Source of the DNA: Oscillospiraceae bacterium
GTDB taxonomy: Bacteria > Bacillota > Clostridia > Oscillospirales > Ruminococcaceae
NCBI GenBank assembly: GCA_902363145.1
Contig: CABIZB010000001.1
Span: forward strand, 372,001-436,000
Direction: 5' to 3'
Length of the DNA: 64,000 bases
A program made the position numbers and the translations under genes. The notes beneath the pieces are model-generated. The model was not told where the DNA came from. It saw nothing but the letters and a program-made list of their open reading frames with translations, and did no database searches. Below are positions 9,245 to 19,207 of the stretch, piece after piece. The first letter of the stretch is position 1; every line of letters starts with the position of its first letter.

Positions 9245-9826
9245 TTGGATAACTTAGAGTTATTTTACGATCATTATAAAGAAACGTTTGTTGTTATATC
9301 CGAACAAACGAAACAAAGAGATAAAAAGTTCGTGCTTGTTTTTATATTATTATTTATTCTTCTATTGTTCACTTTTAATCCTATCGAATATAGCAATATT
9401 ATTTTTAATTTTATAAATGAACAATATTTATTAGACTTAAGCAACCAATTTTCTGTAATTCAAACTTTTTTATGGCTTGCTTTATTTTATGAAACATTAA
9501 GATATTCACAATTAATGGTATATATTGAACGAGAATATAAATATATTGACTATCTGGAAGAACAAATAACAGAACTTTCCAAGATAACATTTAACAGAGA
9601 GGGAAAAGATTATACAAAAAACTATAAATCAATATCCAAATTTACAAATTTCTGTTATAAATATTTTTTTCCTTTGTTTTCACTTGTCGTTGCATCATTG
9701 AAAATAAAAAGCGAATATTCAACCCCCAATATATTATGTTTTTTAATTATTGATACAGTTATTTTTGTAGGATATTTTATATTATGGAGCACACACTCGT
9801 ATTATGTAATAAAATACGATATATAA
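9245..9826 (+). CDS. Multi-pass membrane protein paired with the TIR gene
   Basis: A 193-residue protein starting at TTG 9245, three bases after the TIR stop, suggesting translational coupling. Four hydrophobic segments are visible near residues 28-46, 67-83, 137-152 and 163-183. Between the second and third lies a charged cytosolic loop with a helical stretch (YIEREYKYIDYLEEQ). There is no enzymatic motif. The arrangement, a TIR signal producer followed by a membrane protein, suggests a membrane-disrupting effector or signal receptor, but I do not recognise the family. The gene is AT-rich compared with the structural genes and ends just before a strong terminator, so the TIR and membrane genes form one transcription unit. 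Confidence 0.7.
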   Translation: MDNLELFYDHYKETFVVISEQTKQRDKKFVLVFILLFILLLFTFNPIEYSNIIFNFINEQYLLDLSNQFSVIQTFLWLALFYETLRYSQLMVYIEREYKYIDYLEEQITELSKITFNREGKDYTKNYKSISKFTNFCYKYFFPLFSLVVASLKIKSEYSTPNILCFLIIDTVIFVGYFILWSTHSYYVIKYDI

Positions 9827-9867
9827 TTTTGGCTAAAGAATACAAAAATTTAATCAATATTTGTGAA

Positions 9868-9898
9868 GGGTAACAAATTTGTTGCCCTTTATTTTTTT
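9868..9898 (+). terminator. Rho-independent terminator after the TIR/membrane pair
   Basis: GGGTAACAAA (9868-9877) is followed at once by TTTGTTGCCC (9878-9887) and then a T-rich run to 9898. It closes the TIR/membrane transcription unit and separates it from the GTPase gene, which has its own promoter. Confidence 0.75.
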
Positions 9899-9903
9899 GG
9901 CTA

Positions 9904-9932
9904 TTGTAAACTATGACGAAATATGTTATAAT
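9904..9932 (+). promoter_or_regulatory. Sigma-A-type promoter for the GTPase gene
   Basis: TTGTAA at 9904-9909, a 17-base spacer and TATAAT at 9927-9932. The start would fall near 9939, about 25 bases before the TTG start codon. Confidence 0.65.
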
Positions 9933-9963
9933 AATAACAAATTATGTCAAGGAGATGTTATAA

Positions 9964-11913
9964 TTGAATCAAATACAAAACTATATTAATACCACACAGT
10001 CAAATCTTGAGTTATACAATACTGTAATTTCCCCAAATAACAAAAAAGTTATATCTGAATATATCCAACGTTTACATAGAATTGACGAGCTTTTAGACGT
10101 TGATAAATATAAACTCGTTTTTATAGGTGCTCCCGGTGTAGGTAAAACATCACTTATTTGTAACTATCTTAATTTATTGACTGATAAATTTGTCGGTAAA
10201 AAGAAAGACGATGTACCCCTTTTGAATACAGCCAGCGGAAGAACGACCGCAGCTGAAATCCACATTCTTACAGGTAAAAAATCTCTCATACGTATAGAGC
10301 CTTGCAGTCAAAAAGAACAAACAAACTGCATAAAAAGCTATTGTCGTTCTGTGTGGGACAAAACGTTCGACAAAGAAATCGGATCTGATGAAGATAATAA
10401 ATCAGAAGATAAAACAGAATCTGCCGAGCTTTATAGAATGATAAAAAATATGGCAGGCTTTACCAAGGAAAATGGCTATTCTAAAGACGAAGATATCATA
10501 AATGAAATTAGCCAGAAATACAGAGCTGCTGACTATGCGGTTTTCTGCAATGAGATTCTCAATAGAACGGGCATCGCAACACGTAATACGTTCTCTATAC
10601 CCTACGATAGCAAATTTAATTTTAAAATATGGCTTAAAAAGACATTTTCTGATATTAATCTTGGAAAGTGTGCGGGGGTTTCAATACCTAAACGTATTTA
10701 CATTCAAATTTGTCAAAATGATTTCGAACTTCCATTGCCCGAATGGACCGATGAAATTATAGATACTCGAGGCTTTGACGGAGAGGGACGCACAGACATT
10801 AAAAATCTGATTCAGCAGGATAACACTATCAATATTATTCTTGATAAAATAACGTCTCCTATCAACAAAGAATTGTATCCCATATTTAATTCGTGGGTAA
10901 TTAAAGAAAATACCGATATTATTCCAAGATTATCCCTCGTTATTGCTTGTAGAGATAGTGAACTTGACAGTGTTTGTGAAGCAGAAGATGAAAAAGATGG
11001 AGAAAGAATAAAAATTTCAGAAATCGATACCTGTATAAGATCGAACAGACTGAACTATTATAACAAGAATACCATTTTCTTCAATGCTTTAGAAGCATAT
11101 TCAATGATGAAAACACCTCGCAAAAGGGACGATCCGTCTTCAAAACAACACTATGTTATTGCCGACATTGATTCTGAAATCGCCAATGACTGCCGAGAGG
11201 ATTTTTCTAAAAGTATTACCAAAGTAAAAGATGATTTCCGTAATTCCCTTATTTCTGAAGCCGATGATATTTCTCAACGAGCTCAGAATATATTTAACAG
11301 CCTGAAAAAGCAGCCAACAGCACTTGACCGTGAACGTAATAGGGTGGCCAGTAAACTCGAAGAATTTAAGTCACAAGTGATGCCAACGCTTACAACTAAT
11401 AAACGCATTCTTAATTCTTTTGATTCAATGTTTGACACTATAAAAAATACAATTCATTGGGCAAGCGTCAGAAAAACAACTGAAATGTATGGTGAATGGG
11501 AAAAGTGTGATATTTACGCTAAAATACAAGTGTACTTGTGGAACATTGTCTCACAGGAAATATCTTGTTATAAAAATCAGATTGATGATTTGCTATCATC
11601 TATTGATCCTCAGTTATCCGATTATGCTAAGTCATATATGTTCGCTGAGAAAAATGCTTTTGTGAAATTAAAAACACAGGTTGAAAACTTAGGATATAAT
11701 AAGATGTTTTTAGCGTTTAATCTATCCGAAGAAAATCCAATAGATGAATTCTGGAATAAAGCACAGTCAATATACGGTAAGGGATATCTCGGTAATGTAA
11801 TTGCTTGTTATAAACAATGGATTGACAATAATCATTGTGATAAAAATCTCTGTAGTGATGTCCGTCAATTTGTGCTTCTATACTTTGATACAATTATTGA
11901 CATCGTTTCATAA
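9964..11913 (+). CDS. Dynamin-like P-loop GTPase (intron cargo)
   Basis: A 649-residue protein starting at TTG 9964, nine bases after AAGGAG. The GTPase domain shows a P-loop GAPGVGKT (55-62), a switch-I-like GRTT (92-95) and a G3-like DTRG (267-270). Between them is a long insertion (about 110-260). A helical region follows from about 410 to the C-terminus. I see no transmembrane helix and no clear G4 NKxD motif. Long GTPases of this dynamin/septin-like type occur in bacterial defence and stress loci, where they may act on membranes or sense infection. The gene has its own promoter and terminator and is in the same orientation as the TIR/membrane pair. A defence role is inferred from the neighbours. 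Confidence 0.7.
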   Translation: MNQIQNYINTTQSNLELYNTVISPNNKKVISEYIQRLHRIDELLDVDKYKLVFIGAPGVGKTSLICNYLNLLTDKFVGKKKDDVPLLNTASGRTTAAEIHILTGKKSLIRIEPCSQKEQTNCIKSYCRSVWDKTFDKEIGSDEDNKSEDKTESAELYRMIKNMAGFTKENGYSKDEDIINEISQKYRAADYAVFCNEILNRTGIATRNTFSIPYDSKFNFKIWLKKTFSDINLGKCAGVSIPKRIYIQICQNDFELPLPEWTDEIIDTRGFDGEGRTDIKNLIQQDNTINIILDKITSPINKELYPIFNSWVIKENTDIIPRLSLVIACRDSELDSVCEAEDEKDGERIKISEIDTCIRSNRLNYYNKNTIFFNALEAYSMMKTPRKRDDPSSKQHYVIADIDSEIANDCREDFSKSITKVKDDFRNSLISEADDISQRAQNIFNSLKKQPTALDRERNRVASKLEEFKSQVMPTLTTNKRILNSFDSMFDTIKNTIHWASVRKTTEMYGEWEKCDIYAKIQVYLWNIVSQEISCYKNQIDDLLSSIDPQLSDYAKSYMFAEKNAFVKLKTQVENLGYNKMFLAFNLSEENPIDEFWNKAQSIYGKGYLGNVIACYKQWIDNNHCDKNLCSDVRQFVLLYFDTIIDIVS

Positions 11914-11916
11914 ATA

Positions 11917-11946
11917 AAATCCTTCGCCATTGATGACGAAGGATTT
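11917..11946. terminator. Bidirectional terminator between convergent cargo genes
   Basis: A perfect 10-bp inverted repeat (AAATCCTTCG / CGAAGGATTT) with a 10-base loop. It lies between the GTPase stop at 11913 and the stop of the convergent small gene at 11972. The T-rich flank is better on the minus strand (TTTATTTATG), but it can serve both directions. Confidence 0.65.
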
Positions 11947-11971
11947 AATAAAATATTTTATTGCTTTTGCT

Positions 11972-12172
11972 TTAAACACAGAAAAAAAGGAAGATAATTT
12001 TAAAAAGGATAAATCCAATAATAAATGAAGTAATAGCAATTATTAAAATCTCTCGTAGATTGATTCCTTTTTTTTCAAATTCCACAATTTTTATTGGTTC
12101 TGGAGTTGGTGGAGACATGACTGTAATATAATCGCTGCTTTCTTTCGTCAATACGACTCTTTTTTTACTCAT
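11972..12172 (-). CDS. Small C-terminally membrane-anchored protein
   Basis: A 66-residue protein starting at ATG 12172 with AGAAAGGA nine bases upstream. The first 40 residues are charged and soluble, with a Pro-rich patch (SPPTPEP). The last 25 form one strongly hydrophobic helix ending in FFCV, so a tail-anchored topology is likely. It is oriented with the tape measure intron and converges on the GTPase gene. It could be a small holin-like, toxin-like or cargo-associated membrane protein, but nothing in the sequence decides between these. Confidence 0.55.
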   Translation of the reverse strand: MSKKRVVLTKESSDYITVMSPPTPEPIKIVEFEKKGINLREILIIAITSFIIGFILFKIIFLFFCV

Positions 12173-12255
12173 TGATTAATTCCTTTCTTTTATTGATATT
12201 AAAATGATATAACACATATCAAATAATGTAATGATTGTAATCATAAATGGTAAAT

Positions 12256-12285
12256 AAAAATCCGCCGAATACCACGGCGGTTTTT
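12256..12285. terminator. Bidirectional terminator-like hairpin inside the intron
   Basis: CCGCCG (12262-12267) pairs with CGGCGG (12275-12280), with A runs on one side and T runs on the other, so both strands look like intrinsic terminators. On the intron strand it lies downstream of the catalytic core. It should reduce read-through to exon 2 unless late transcription is antiterminated, or it may have been recruited as a peripheral intron stem. Confidence 0.6.
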
Positions 12286-12395
12286 GCTTGTTATTTGTTT
12301 TTCTATCTTTTACGTTGATAGATAGCGTTGATAACTCCATACTACTTCTAAAAGTGTCTTTACACTTGAGCATGGACACTCTATTGAGTGAGATT

Positions 12396-12723
12396 GGACT
12401 GTCTCTCAGACAAGTATCCAACGAACAGATTACTTGCCAACCGACTTACAGTCTCTGAACCGACCGCAGAAGGTCTCACCCTTCAATTTTTATCCTTATG
12501 GACTTAGCGGCTTGGCTGCTGATTTCACATTATTAACCCCGTTAGCTTTTGGCATAGGGGAGTCGTTCTGTTTTTTCTGAGTTTCCTCACCATGACGAAT
12601 ACCTTTTCAGGCTGCGCTTTGGTAGAACGGCGTTAGCGATTTCCAGCAATTTTCCGGTTTGTGCATTTGCTCAGTTACCTGAACAAAGGGCATATTAATA
12701 CCTAAAATGCCATCAGCTTTTTG
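12396..12723 (-). ncRNA. Group I intron catalytic core
   Basis: Read on the minus strand, the classical conserved elements occur in order. The guide GCCCTT follows the 5' splice site. P3 5' strand AACCG is at 12659-12655. The P element TTGCTGGAAA starts at 12649. The Q element AATCAGCAGCC is at 12524-12514 and pairs with the P element as P4. The R element GTTCAGAGACT is at 12460-12450. P3 3' strand CGGTT is near 12443-12439. P8 is CAAGTA with TACTTG. The S element AGAGACAGTCC is at 12406-12396, closing P7 through ACTGT with ACAGT. The layout resembles subgroup IA introns of Firmicute phages. The core lies immediately inside exon 1 and all cargo lies 3' of it. Confidence 0.88.
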
Positions 12724-15700
12724 ACCCTTATTCTTTATTGAAAGTCCGGCACTGATAGCTGTAATTATAGTGGGAAGAGCTTTGATCTCATCGAAATATT
12801 CCGCCCAGCTGCTATCTGGGGCAATTCTTTCGAATATCTGACTAAATGACAGAAGTGAATCGGTTGCTCTTACGATTGCGTCTCCTGTGGAGACAAAGAA
12901 TTTTATAAGACCAGAATCAATGACATCGTTGCTTAATTTCTGATATGATGCTTTGAGCTGTGCTATGCGACCCTCAATAGAATCTACATATGTTGCGCTT
13001 TCATCTAATGCAGAACCCGCTGAATTTAAAGAATCCACCAGAGCCGAAGACGCAGTGGTCCAGTTATTCAGCAAAGCTGAAACCTGATTTGCTCTTGTCT
13101 TGCCTGCAATAGTTTCAAGTAAGCTTGCACGGTTAATATCACTCATATCGGCCCACTTATCGGCTATTTCGCCCATAATTTGATATGTTGATTTAAACGT
13201 GTCTTCATCAAGCATAATGTCTACGCCAGAAAGTCCTTTGATTTTTTCTCGCAATTTAGAAACAGAATTACACATTCCGTCAGTATCTTCGCCTGCTGCC
13301 TCAAGAGATGAAGATGCTCCACGAAGCCTCATTGACAAAGTTTTCAAGGCATTGCCCGCACTTGCACTGTCCTGTGTAATTTCTGTTATGGCTGTAATCA
13401 TCGCTGCTGATTCTTCCATTGTATTGTTTGCTGTTGCTAAAGCCGATGCCGACTCTCTTAAACCCTGTCCTACATCCGCAGAAGCAAGAGCGTATTTGTT
13501 ACCTAAAGTATTAAATGTATCAACGATCTTAATGCTATCTTCGGCAGCAATATTGAACGCTTTCATTGATGATACTATGTCATCTGTTGCGGTATTGATA
13601 TCCAAATCTCCTACATTTGAATACATTAAAGCATTGTTAGCCAACTCAGAAGCTTCTTTGAGGTTGTAGCCCAAACGGCTAAAATCAGTAGTTGCATCAA
13701 TTACCTGCTGCATAGTTGATCCAAGATTACGAGCTTGATTAGCAGCAGAAGTCATAAATTTTTGATATGTAGATTCAGTCTCTTCACTTACACGTTTAAG
13801 ATTCGTCATCCCGGTATCAAGTTCTCTGACTACAGAAATCATCTGTTTAAGATAATTTAATGCTTGATACGTAGCTCCACCAATCATTGCTTTGAGCCCA
13901 ATCTTTGAAGCGATAAAGCTAAGTTCGTCACCTAAAGATCTTCCAGTCAAGCCCTTGCTCATAACAACAGATTTCAGAGAATTAAATTTCGCAGTAAGTT
14001 CATTCAATGATTTTGCTGATCTATCAGCATTTTGAACCGACATCATTAATTTATTAAACTCGGCAGAAAGACCGCTATCTTGATTGATCCTACTGTTTTT
14101 GTCTATAAAATCCTGAATTTTAAAGATTAAATCATCAAATTTAGAGCCGAGCTTTTCTGCGGAACCGGCAATATTATCCATACCTTTGAAATCAGAAGTT
14201 TTTTTCTTGAGCTCATCCACTTCTTTAGAAATAGATTCTATTTTACCAAGAAACTCACCGATTTTCTTATTGGAACCAGTTGTCAGATCCTTTTGTTCAT
14301 TTTTTAATTTCTCAATTCGGGCAATTAAATCTGTTATCTTATTATAATATTCATCACCTTGACCGCCACGATTAACTGTGTTTTTCTTGGCGGCTTCAAG
14401 TGTATTTAAAAGCTTATCCAGATTATTGACAGATTTATTGATATTGGTAAACCTATCGGTAGTTTCATTCAAAGCCTTCATTGCATTGATGATTTCTTGA
14501 ATATTTTCGATATTATAATTCGATGAACCGCTATTAATATTCTGAATTTTCTTATCAAGTGCTTCTATTAGACTGTTATAAGCTACGAGTTGATCTCCAC
14601 TAAATACGTCATTAAACTTATTCTTTATTTTGTCTAAGTCCTTACTCATCTTAGAAGCGAAGTCTGTATTTGACATTGTAGCCGAATAAGTTTCTGCTGT
14701 GTTATTGCTTAACTTGAGAACGTCCTGTATTTTTTTCTCAAGAGTATTCCAACTATCAATAATAGCTTTATTTTGATTTAACCATTCTCCCAAAACATTT
14801 GCATCATCAAAATTTTCTAATGGATTTATTTCGCCCAATGTGTTAACTGTATTTTGAAGTTCTGATGAGAGATCTCTGGAAATATTGGAAAGTGCCCCGG
14901 AAACATTCTCTTTCATCTTAGATGCAGCATTATAAGCGTCCTCAATGCTCTTTTGAACCTTGTCATATTCATTTAGCTGAGATTTAGACGGCTTAGGAAC
15001 TTGCGGTTCTTCTTGTCTTTGAGCTTCTCTTACTGCTCTTTGAGCAGCCTTTTCACGAGCATTGGTGATGGCGGCCTCAACATCAGCCTGAAGTTGTTTT
15101 GTATCTAAGCTTAATCCAACGTTTTTCATTGCTTCGCCAAGATCAGTTTTCAATCCATTCTTGGCTTCTTTAGTTAGTTTAAATGATTGGATTTTAACAT
15201 TTTTAATGCCCTGACCAAATGCTTTTGGATCGACTTTTAAATGCTGTATGTTCAGAGTTTCCTTAATATTGTTATTGGTTATTTCAATAGGAACCTTTTT
15301 CAACTCGTCGGCGATTTGCTTTTTTAGTCCTTCAACATTAGGCGTGAAAGAAATTGGAATAGGATTATTTTCTCCGAGTGCAGCAACAATTTGCTCACGA
15401 ATAGAGGCAACCTGATTTTCATTCAGAACATTATAACTTTCTGTCAAGGTGCCGTTAGTTGTGTCTTCAGAAGGTTTATTTTCAACGGGAGTATTGCCAA
15501 TACTGATTTTAAAAGGCTTTTCAACTTTTGCCTTTAGATCATCAACAGCATTACTGATTGAAGTTACAGATTCAACCTCAGACGCCGACGCCACAGTCAT
15601 CTCTTCAGCTTCGGCTTTGATTGATTCGGTCTTTTCATTGATGTGTTGAGTTAAATTTGTTACAGCCTTATCAATTTCATCAAAGTTTTCAACCTCTGAA

Positions 15701-18700
15701 GCTAAGATATTAGATGACGGAGATCCAACTTCTGATTGATTGTTATTGGCCGCTTGCCTCTCTAAAGCTTTACGTTTCTGCTCTTCTCTGGATTTTTCAG
15801 CAACTGATATATTTTCAGGGACAGGTGCCTCTTTTGGCTCAACTGCATTGGATGCCTCTTTTTCAGCTTCGGCTCTTTTACGAGCTGCTTCAGCTATAGC
15901 ATCCTGCTCTTGCTTCTGCTTCTTCAAAGATTCTGAGTATTTTGCTTGGATATTAAATATATCTTCTTCATAATTTTTATATTTAGAAATCTCATTCAAA
16001 TCTAAAGAAGCGTCCTTTATCTTCCCACGAATAGCCTCTCCACGGTTTGCAAAATCAGATGAATAAAAGTCTTGACCTTTAAATGTATCATACTTTTCCA
16101 TAATAGCATCAACACTATTAGACATCGACTTTAAGTTTTGCTTTAAAACATTGAATTGCTTTCCAGACGTTACTTTCTGCGAAATCATTCTCTGGAATTT
16201 CTGATTATATTCATCAATTACAGCCTCATATTTCTTTGCATCTTCCTTGGCCTGCGCCATTTGATTTTTCTTTTCAGTATTCGTGCCGATTCCAGACTGC
16301 AATTTATTCATCAATGCGTCAAGTTTTGTGCTATCCTGAATTGATATGTCTCCATTTTTACTCTTTAAAACAAGAGCAGAAAGTTCGTTAGCTTTACCCT
16401 CGTAGTTTTCTACAGTAGCAATAATATCCTTGACACAAGACTGCATATCTTGCAGCCTTTTTATTCTTGCATCGAAATCGGTTTTATCTATTTTTTGAGA
16501 TGTAAGCTCATTAAAAGCTTGTACTGCTTCAGATAATTTTTTATATGCTTCAGTTTCCTTATAGAGTTCTTGAGTGTTGGCAGTTGATTCCTGTGGATCA
16601 TCATCAGCAATATCGTTTTGAGGCTTGTTGTTTCCGACCTTTAAGTCTTTAAGTGATCCTGCCAAATTAAACTTTTTATTTGACATCTTCCCTTTATATG
16701 AGTTCTTTTCAAATTCAGCAATTTTTTTATCTATCTTTGCATCAAATTGATTTTCAAGTTGCTTAAACCGTTCGGCCAATTCCTCTGCAGTGGTGCCAAG
16801 ATTTTTCAGACTGCCATCTTCATTGAAGTTCCCTGACATTTTTTCAATTTGTCCGCTAAGTCTTTTTAACCCACTCATACCTTCGGGGATATCTTTCAAA
16901 ATTTCCTCTGCCTTATTCATTCTTTCCTGAAGTGCTTTAACGGCTTCTCCAAGTTCCTTAATAGTTTCAGGGCTGCCAGCCTTAACAACTTGTTCTCCTT
17001 CGCCTACTTGTACAGAAGTAGCTTTAAGTTGTTCAAGCTCGTCTTTGGCACTCTGTGCCTCTGCTTTTACTTTTTCAAGAGCAGAGGTAAGATTATCATA
17101 ATCTTCTTGATTTATCACAAAACCATCGGGGCCAACTATTGAATCGAATTCCAATTTATCATTTAAGTCACTTATTTTTTGATTGAGTTCATCAATCTTC
17201 TGCTTGGCAGATTCAAGAGCCTGTTCAGTAGTTAGAAGTTTATTTTTGATATCATCAGGCTGATCGGCAGTTGTGCGATACTCTTTTATTTTGGCGGTCA
17301 ATTCCGTAATCTGCTGCTTATACTTTTCAACTTCGGCGGTAATATCGGCATAATTTTTCTTAAGTTTTTCAGCTTCTTCAGATGATAGCATTTCATCACT
17401 ATTTGGAGTGTCACCGGTACCACTTGTCAAGCTATCGTTGCCGCCAGTTAAAGCTCCTGAAATAGAACCAATGCCTGATATGTCAACCCCCATCTTTTTC
17501 AACCCAGCAATAATAATTTCTCTTTGTTCATTCAGCTTATTGATATCTTTCGTATTAAATATTGCTTCAACGAATCCCGGAGCTAAAGAATTGTAGCTAT
17601 TTATTTTTGCTATCAGCATATCAATGTCAGACAAGCGTTCCTTTAAAGTTGAAATTTTATTTTCAGCTTTAGCGCTACTATCAATAATTGCCTGCATATT
17701 TACTTCATTTAACGTATCAATGTCATATGATAATGCTTGTGCATGCGCCGCATATTCTTCGCTATAATCATCAGTCTTACCCGGTTCGTTCATATCTCTT
17801 GAAAGAGATAGAGTATCTTTAACAGTTTTCAGATACTTTTTATACATCTCCATATCGTCAATTTTCCCGACCTTTGAAGATTCTTCACCCAAACTTTTTA
17901 ACGCTGTTCGGAGAGCTTCTATTTGCGCAACAGTATCATATATTTCGTTTTCATCTGTGTTATGATTAAAATTATTATAAAGGTCGATTAACTCTTTAAG
18001 TTCATCTTTTAACTTCTGCGTTTCATTTGTTGTTTCAGAAATATTTGAACCACTGGTCATAGCCTTAATGTCAGAGTCGGTATAACTCTTACCAAAAGTG
18101 TTTGCATCAGTATTGTTGTTTAAGAAACTTATGAATTCTTTAGTTATTTGTTCTTTCATATCCTTAACATAAGCAACGTCCTTTGCTTTTTGCTGCAAAA
18201 TCGCTTTAACATCAATATTGTTAGCATTAAGCTGCTCAGAGATCTTTTTATTATTCAGCAACTGTTCGATTTCTTTAGGGAAACGGCCATTAAGAGCGAT
18301 TGTGTCGCTTCCATTTTTTGCCGCAGAAAATGCTTTCGTTTTAAAGTATTTGTTTATATATGCTTCAAGCTTATCTTGTGAAAAATTCTTAGCAAGCTGT
18401 TTCATGTCGTATTCCAGTTGATCCTGCAAATTCTTTTTCTGCTCCGCAAAGAATTTATCACCCAGCTGAGTTTTCAAAATTTTGCTCAAAGAATCATTAG
18501 CAGACTTATCAATTTCCTTAGCGAATTTATCTATTGACTTGTCGATACCTTTTATATCAAATAATTCCTTACCATCGAATTTAATAGACTTTAGCTCGAT
18601 TTGATCTATCTCTGCGCCGGTCTCTTTAATTTTTTGGTTTAGCGCAGTTATATCTTCAATAACATATTTTAAACCTGCCATAGCAAAAACCTGTTTGGTT

Positions 18701-18903
18701 TTGCTTTCTGCTTTTTCAACAAGTTGAATCAAATCATTATATCTTTGTTGAGCAAGTTTCGCATCATTAGCCAACTGCTCTCCTATTTTAAGATTATCAT
18801 TCTTTTGACTTATTTTCTCAAGAGTCCTTTCAAGAGATTCTAATCCATCTTCGGCACTCTTAGAATTTATGCCGACATCTAACATAAGCATATTTCCTGC
18901 CAT
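12724..18903 (-). CDS. Tape measure protein, exon 1 (N-terminal 2060 residues)
   Basis: It starts at ATG 18903 with GGAG upstream and encodes 2060 residues up to the predicted 5' splice site. Most of it is a charged helical rod with many coiled-coil repeats. From about residue 1690 to 2010 it carries a typical phage tape measure domain (FSRLGYNLKEASELANNALM and LKTLSMRLRG motifs). The frame continues past 12724 for 38 intron-encoded residues to a stop at 12607, which would be the product if splicing failed. Spliced to exon 2 the protein is 3838 residues. At the usual 0.15 nm per residue this would suggest a tail near 570 nm. The intron sits just after the most conserved domain. Confidence 0.85.
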
Positions 18904-18942
18904 GTATTATTACTCCTTTCAACACAGGGCAGTCATCTGCCC

Positions 18943-19185
18943 TTAATTATTAATTTCGTTACATACAATTGAAAGCTCATTCTCGTTGTCGCAACTAATT
19001 TGTACTTCAACTTCATCTCCACTCTGTAAATTCAGCGAAAGTAATCCCAGAATGCTTTTGGCGTTTATCATTCTGTCGTTCTTGTAAATCCATATATTGT
19101 AAGGTTTGCTTGTAACTCCATGAACAAAGTTAGCTGCTTTTCTTCCTGTTATGTCGTTATGTAAAGTCATTTTAGTTTTTATCAT
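18943..19185 (-). CDS. HPr/Crh-like protein without the phospho-acceptor histidine
   Basis: An 80-residue protein, the normal length of the PTS phosphocarrier HPr. The ATG at 19185 is chosen for length and fold; a TTG at 19191 is possible. The second half matches HPr well: NAKSILGLLSL (41-51) covers the regulatory Ser46 region, followed by SGDEVEVQI. The first half keeps the HPr layout (ITGRKAANF, 12-20), but the LHARP active-site segment is shortened and has no histidine at the active position. It therefore cannot carry phosphate like HPr. Bacillus Crh similarly lacks His15 but keeps Ser46 and works with CcpA. The gene sits between PhoH and the tape measure. Its role is inferred. Confidence 0.65.
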   Translation of the reverse strand: MIKTKMTLHNDITGRKAANFVHGVTSKPYNIWIYKNDRMINAKSILGLLSLNLQSGDEVEVQISCDNENELSIVCNEINN

Positions 19186-19207
19186 ATTCAAATCTGCTCG
19201 CCGCCCT

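Larger units (their letters stand above)
8001..12723 (-). other. Group I intron with large cargo inside the tape measure gene
   Basis: A 4723-base element splits the tape measure frame. The predicted 5' site is after T12724: exon AAGGGT pairs with intron GCCCTT, giving the U-G pair typical of P1. The core follows at 12660-12396 and is annotated separately. The predicted 3' end is G8001, the terminal G of the sequence AACAGATTG. Just before it is a 12-bp perfect hairpin (8015-8026 / 8033-8044). Exon 2 bases ATAT can pair next to the guide sequence as a short P10. Joining at these points keeps the frame. The roughly 4.2 kb between core and 3' site holds four plus-strand and two minus-strand genes and no recognisable homing endonuclease. 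The 5' half is convincing; the exact 3' site is inferred. Confidence 0.75.

Noticed and set aside
12176..12421. An 81-codon minus-strand frame at the intron core
   Set aside because: It reads through the conserved P7/S elements of the group I core and the terminator, and has no ribosome site. It is a frame across structured RNA.
8001..12723. IStron (group I intron plus IS element) as an explanation of the tape measure insert
   Set aside because: No TnpA, TnpB or other transposase-like gene is present in the insert, and the 3' half shows no insertion-sequence ends.
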